From: Eutypa lata | Lineage: Eukaryota > Ascomycota > Sordariomycetes > Xylariales > Diatrypaceae | NCBI GenBank assembly: GCA_022661535.1 | Contig: JAKULF010000002.1 | Span: forward strand, 124,001 to 188,000 | DNA: 64,000 bases | Direction: 5' to 3' | In this document: piece after piece, positions 60,551 through 64,000 of the stretch | How positions within the stretch are numbered: position 1 is the stretch's first letter | How the letters are laid out: the number at the start of each line of letters is the position of its first letter | Position numbers and translations under genes: made by a program | The notes under the pieces: model-generated | The model's input: the letters and a program-made list of their open reading frames with translations, nothing else | Told to the model about the DNA's origin: nothing | Databases searched by the model: none

Positions 60551-61635
60551 TCAAAATGAGCCGCCTTTCAAAGCCCGCAGAAACGCCTCCAGTTCGTCCT
60601 TATGAAACATTAGGTGCCCATTCAACACGCTCCTGGTGATGAGATCGATACCCTGCGGAAACATCTCCTCGTAACTCCGGATTGCTTGATCCAAATCCCC
60701 TTTCTCGGTGCTGCTTTTTAGCAGCAGCAATTTTGTCAGCCAGCGCCAGAGTGTCCGTCGTGGCGCAGTTGACGCCCTCTCCCGCGAAGGGGGTCGAGGT
60801 ATGCGCTGCGTCCCCGGCTAGCGTCACGCCAAAAGTTCTCCGGAACACTGACGACGAGGTACATTCCATAGTGGACATCACCCTGTGTCTGGATGAGAAT
60901 CGCCTTGCCGGAGCTAGAGCCAGAGCCAGACCCCAGGGCGCATGCCGTTCTTAACATTATCCGATACTGCGGTGTAGGCAGGGTTGTCAGGGTGGGTTTT
61001 GGACTCGATGTAGTGAATCCCGTAGTAGTAGAGCTTTGTGTCTGTCACCTATTACGAATAACGGGCAGTAACTTATTGCGATCTGACCGTGACGATAAGG
61101 GGAAAGAAAGGGTATTCATACAAGAGATCGCACTTTGCTCCAAGCTCCGTCCGTCCCCACAACAAGCTTAAACCGAAGAGTCTGAGGCCATTAGTAAACT
61201 CCAGGACGGGAGAGCGATCTTCTCCCAATGTCGCCCTCTTCAGAGTGTAGCCCCACCGGATCTTCTCCTTCGGGACAAAGTCCAGCAAGATACGGCACAT
61301 ATATCCCCGCGGTCCATCTCGGGGCGATCGCGTTCCTGCCCAATGTCCTCACACAGCCTGTTCCCTTGCTTGTCACAGATGGACATGACCCTGTCGTCTC
61401 ACCTGGCGTACTTCTTGAACTGTTCGAATAGCCCCGCTTTCCGAAGAGCGCGTTGTCCGGTCTGAACGTGGATATCAAGACTTCCACCGGCGCGATGAGC
61501 CGAGGACCCAGACCTAGACGGCTCGTCTTTTCGTTCGGAGACGACGTAGTCGGTGATACCCTTGCACTCGAGCAGGCGTGCCAGTGTCAGGCCGCAGGGG
61601 CCGCCGCCAACGATGACAATAGTAGTAGGTGCCAT
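60551..61635 (-). pseudogene. Relic of a flavin-dependent monooxygenase (PHBH/TetX fold)
   Basis: The minus-strand N-terminus is clear: MAPTTIVIVGGGPCGLTLAR and GGSLDIHVQTGQRALRKAGL, then a stop near 61399. Later pieces lie in other frames: RPEMDR (about 61312), ILLDFVPKEKIRWGYTLKRA (61220-61300), VTLAGDAAHTSTPFAGEGVN (about 60772-60831) and a C-terminal IRSYEEMFPQGIDLITRSV running to a TGA at 60551. The FAD motifs GGGxxG and GDAAH are therefore present, but separated by frameshifts and stops, and the total length is shorter than usual, implying internal deletion. Such enzymes hydroxylate aromatics or polyketides, or inactivate antibiotics. The gene cannot produce that protein now. Confidence 0.85.
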
Positions 61636-63852
61636 ATTTAGGTTTGGTAATTACTTATTCAAAAATAGTAGAGATCTTCTGGGGACTGATAGATCGTGCG
61701 ACTGATATCGAGACATTAGACACGGCAGGAAAAGGGGACCGTTTTATATCCGCAGCCTTGGACTTGCCCGAGTCCAAAATACTTGAGAGGTAAGCCCCAT
61801 AGTCGAAAGATTCAAGTTCCAAGAAATAAGAGCCGACACTGCCCAGGTGACACTGCCAAAGATCTATACGAATATCAGCTCCTAATCATGCGAACAGGCG
61901 TCGGGGAATCGGGCATCTCCCGTCGGAATTCGCGCGTTGGGCCTCACGCGGGATGATGACATGGCCCCTACAGACCAATATTCGGATTAGTGATTATATT
62001 TAATATAAGCCGGGGGTTTTCGATAAACTAATTCGATCTGCTGTAGAATCTAGAATAATCTAGTTCGGGGTAATTAAGGGAATGTCCTTATGACCCAAAA
62101 GGCTTCAGTTACCAATCCAAATATTCGACTGATACTTGCTTATCCAGTGAGATCCCGTTGGCGATTAGTCTTGCTATAAATCTGACCCCTTGCTCAAGAA
62201 CCGCAAGATAATTGTTTCAGTCAGCTTGATATAGCGCATTACATAGCAGTTGCTCTGGAAATATAGCCCAACGCTACGACCTGCCTTTAGTTTACTATAG
62301 GGAGGTTTGTTATAGTTTTATAAAAAATATCTATTAGTATCATAATTGTACAAGGCTTTATTTATTCTCGATAGCATCCCCATCGACGACGATATTTGAC
62401 CAGATATTGTTGTAGCTGAGCCTCAGCGCTCTCTATCCAAGGAATCCACCGTTTATTATGATAAGGCCGAGCATGCATGTGTTTTAGCGCAGCACGAACG
62501 ATATGCATATGACATGGAGGCGTAGCCTCGATCTAATCTGGCGGAATGCCATCACTGCGGTGACACTCCACGATATCTATGGTTATCGTCGTGACCGTGT
62601 CGAGTGCTGCCAGTAAACTCTTCTACCATTCCTCTAGCGATCGAAATTTGGGAGTGTTGGTGGCGGCCCTTTGTAGCGATGGCGGTATGTCCAGGATATG
62701 CCAATATAGCGTAAATAACCATTTGATCCTTGAGATTCAGTACGTCGTAATACTCACACACACAAGAGATGGGAGGTGGGACAAGAAGATGGAAAACGCG
62801 AGAGTATTGGAAAGGAGAAAGAGAAGAGAAAGGAAGAAAGGTTCTCACCTCACGGCTATGGCTATCGCCGCGCAATAGACACCCCTATTCCCAACATCAC
62901 TCATTTTCATAACTATACATATCTCGTGCGGTAAACATTTCAAATGGAGAAAAGCCGGTGGGTTTCGCTTTTGCATCGCCTTATACCATGTTATTTACTC
63001 ATGAGAATTACCATAACCCCTTCTAACCTTTGGGATCTTATTTCTTACCGGGCTCCAAGATTTGTACATAATACCGACATACGATAGCTGCCGCGGCACG
63101 TGGGGGTAATTTATCGAGCTAACGTCTCCAAGGCTAGCCATTTTACTAAACTAAACCGCGGTTTTATTTTATGGGGGGCCGGCCCGCACCGTCTAGGTGG
63201 GACTTCGACGGGATGTTTTTGCGACATCCACAGTCACTTATCATTGGTATCACCATAAAATTCTACGCGTTAAACTTATAGGTAAGTCCGATACGTAGAA
63301 AACGAGTTGTGAGGGCCAATATAACTATACGTCGTGAATAGATATGGGTATTAGTGACGATGGAGTTGTCGAACTACCTTCGACTCAACACTCCCAGCAT
63401 GTAAATTGAATAACAGTGCTCCTATAACAAAACAAGGGGTTTAGTGTAGTGCAAATGCCAAAAGGGTAGATCCCCCGCCCTGTTCCCACTATACCAACCA
63501 ACTAAATCTCCTACAAGCATCCCATCGGGCTTGTGACACGACGGTAGCTAGTTTTGTAAACTCACAGGCTAGGATTATCATGATGTGCTTACACATGTTC
63601 TTACCCCAGTTGATAACAATGCAGTTGGTACCTAGCATATGGTGTTGCTATACAGAGTAGATGCTATCCACTTCCATAGGACTGCTGGAGAGGGTTGGTT
63701 GGGATTGCCTTTAAAGGAGGTAATTACATGCGTTACTCTTATGTTTCTCTCCTACCCATCCTCTCAATCGCTCCCATTCCCTCCTAAGGCTTCCCCATCT
63801 TGTTCCTCACCCATACATACCTCTCAGCCTTTCATATCCACCCTGCTTGGCC
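61636..63852. other. Intergenic; possible further relic near 62350-62570
   Basis: No intact gene was recognised. On the minus strand at about 62350-62570 a frame with one stop reads IRAALKHMHARPYHNKRW-like text (more exactly, IVRAALKHMHARPYHN then WIPWIESAEAQLQQYL). It looks protein-like but I cannot assign it. Frames at 62552-62878 on both strands have no support. The right end contains the promoter and leader of the dehydrogenase at 63853. Confidence 0.4.
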
Positions 63853-64000
63853 ATGTCTGCGTACAATGTCAAGGGCAAATTTGCCATTGTTACTGGCGCT
63901 GGCTCCGGTAAGATCATCCCCACACCAGGCCTATCGCCCGAACATTAAACACGACCTCTCCATCTGGCAGGGGGGGTACTAACCCCGACTTCAGGCCTCA
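63853..64000 (+). CDS. Short-chain dehydrogenase, 5-prime end only (cut by window edge)
   Basis: Exon 1 (63853-63907) encodes MSAYNVKGKFAIVTGAGS. The intron (63908-63994) has donor GTAAGA, branch site TACTAAC and acceptor TTCAG. Exon 2 starts in frame with Gly-Leu, completing the cofactor motif TGAGSGL. This is the N-terminal NAD(P)-binding signature of classical short-chain dehydrogenases, which oxidise or reduce alcohols and ketones. The rest, including the catalytic YxxxK, is beyond the window. The substrate is unknown. It is a different gene from the dehydrogenase relic at 56.8-57.7 kb. Confidence 0.85.

Noticed and set aside
62552..62878. Overlapping frames of about 100 codons on both strands
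   Set aside because: Neither has recognisable motifs; overlapping opposite frames of similar length are expected by chance in low-stop sequence.

Overview
The window is filamentous-ascomycete nuclear DNA. Genes sit on both strands and are broken by short introns (about 50-150 nt) with GTRAGT-like donors and CTAAC-like branch sites. Products are typical of Pezizomycotina: a giant nonribosomal peptide synthetase, a GH12 glucanase, a GMC oxidoreductase and small secreted proteins. I cannot name the species. All splice sites were read by eye from reading frame, splice motifs and family conservation; no RNA evidence was available.

Left half (1-33 kb): a secondary-metabolite locus. After about 2.2 kb of AT-rich DNA holding one MITE-like hairpin, a small EasF/EgtD-type amino-acid N-alpha-methyltransferase (2228-3426, minus) is transcribed divergently from one enormous NRPS gene (4747-31992, plus). 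The six NRPS exons join in frame to about 8,924 residues. The order is A-T-C-A-T-C-A-T-E-C-A-T-E-C-A-T-E-C-A-T-C-A-T-C: seven adenylation domains, three epimerases and a terminal condensation-like release domain. The colinear prediction is a heptapeptide L-L-D-D-D-L-L. The starter module has no condensation domain, so residue 1 could carry a methylated alpha-amine, which gives the partner methyltransferase a plausible job. Their shared upstream region holds a 22-bp imperfect inverted repeat. The synthetase shows internal duplication: adenylation domains 2 and 6 have identical ten-residue specificity codes, and three introns sit at the same place in consecutive C domains.

Middle (33-46 kb): an effector-like secreted protein, a membrane acyltransferase-3 gene that might serve the cluster, a decayed FAD-linked oxidase, a long conserved fungal gene broken by one frameshift and one stop, and an intact TPR protein. 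No transcription factor or transporter is visible between the NRPS and 46 kb.

Right half (46-64 kb): a Ser/Thr-rich cell-surface protein with a C-terminal jelly-roll-like domain, an alpha/beta hydrolase, an uncharacterised fungal membrane-tail protein, a GH12 endoglucanase, a GMC oxidoreductase with a 17-nt microexon and a cysteine-rich secreted protein. At the edge is the first exon of a short-chain dehydrogenase. Among these lie two more gene relics (a short-chain dehydrogenase and a flavin monooxygenase), an AT-rich element with terminal inverted repeats, a tRNA-like relic and a 9-bp minisatellite. This side looks like accessory DNA undergoing gene loss.
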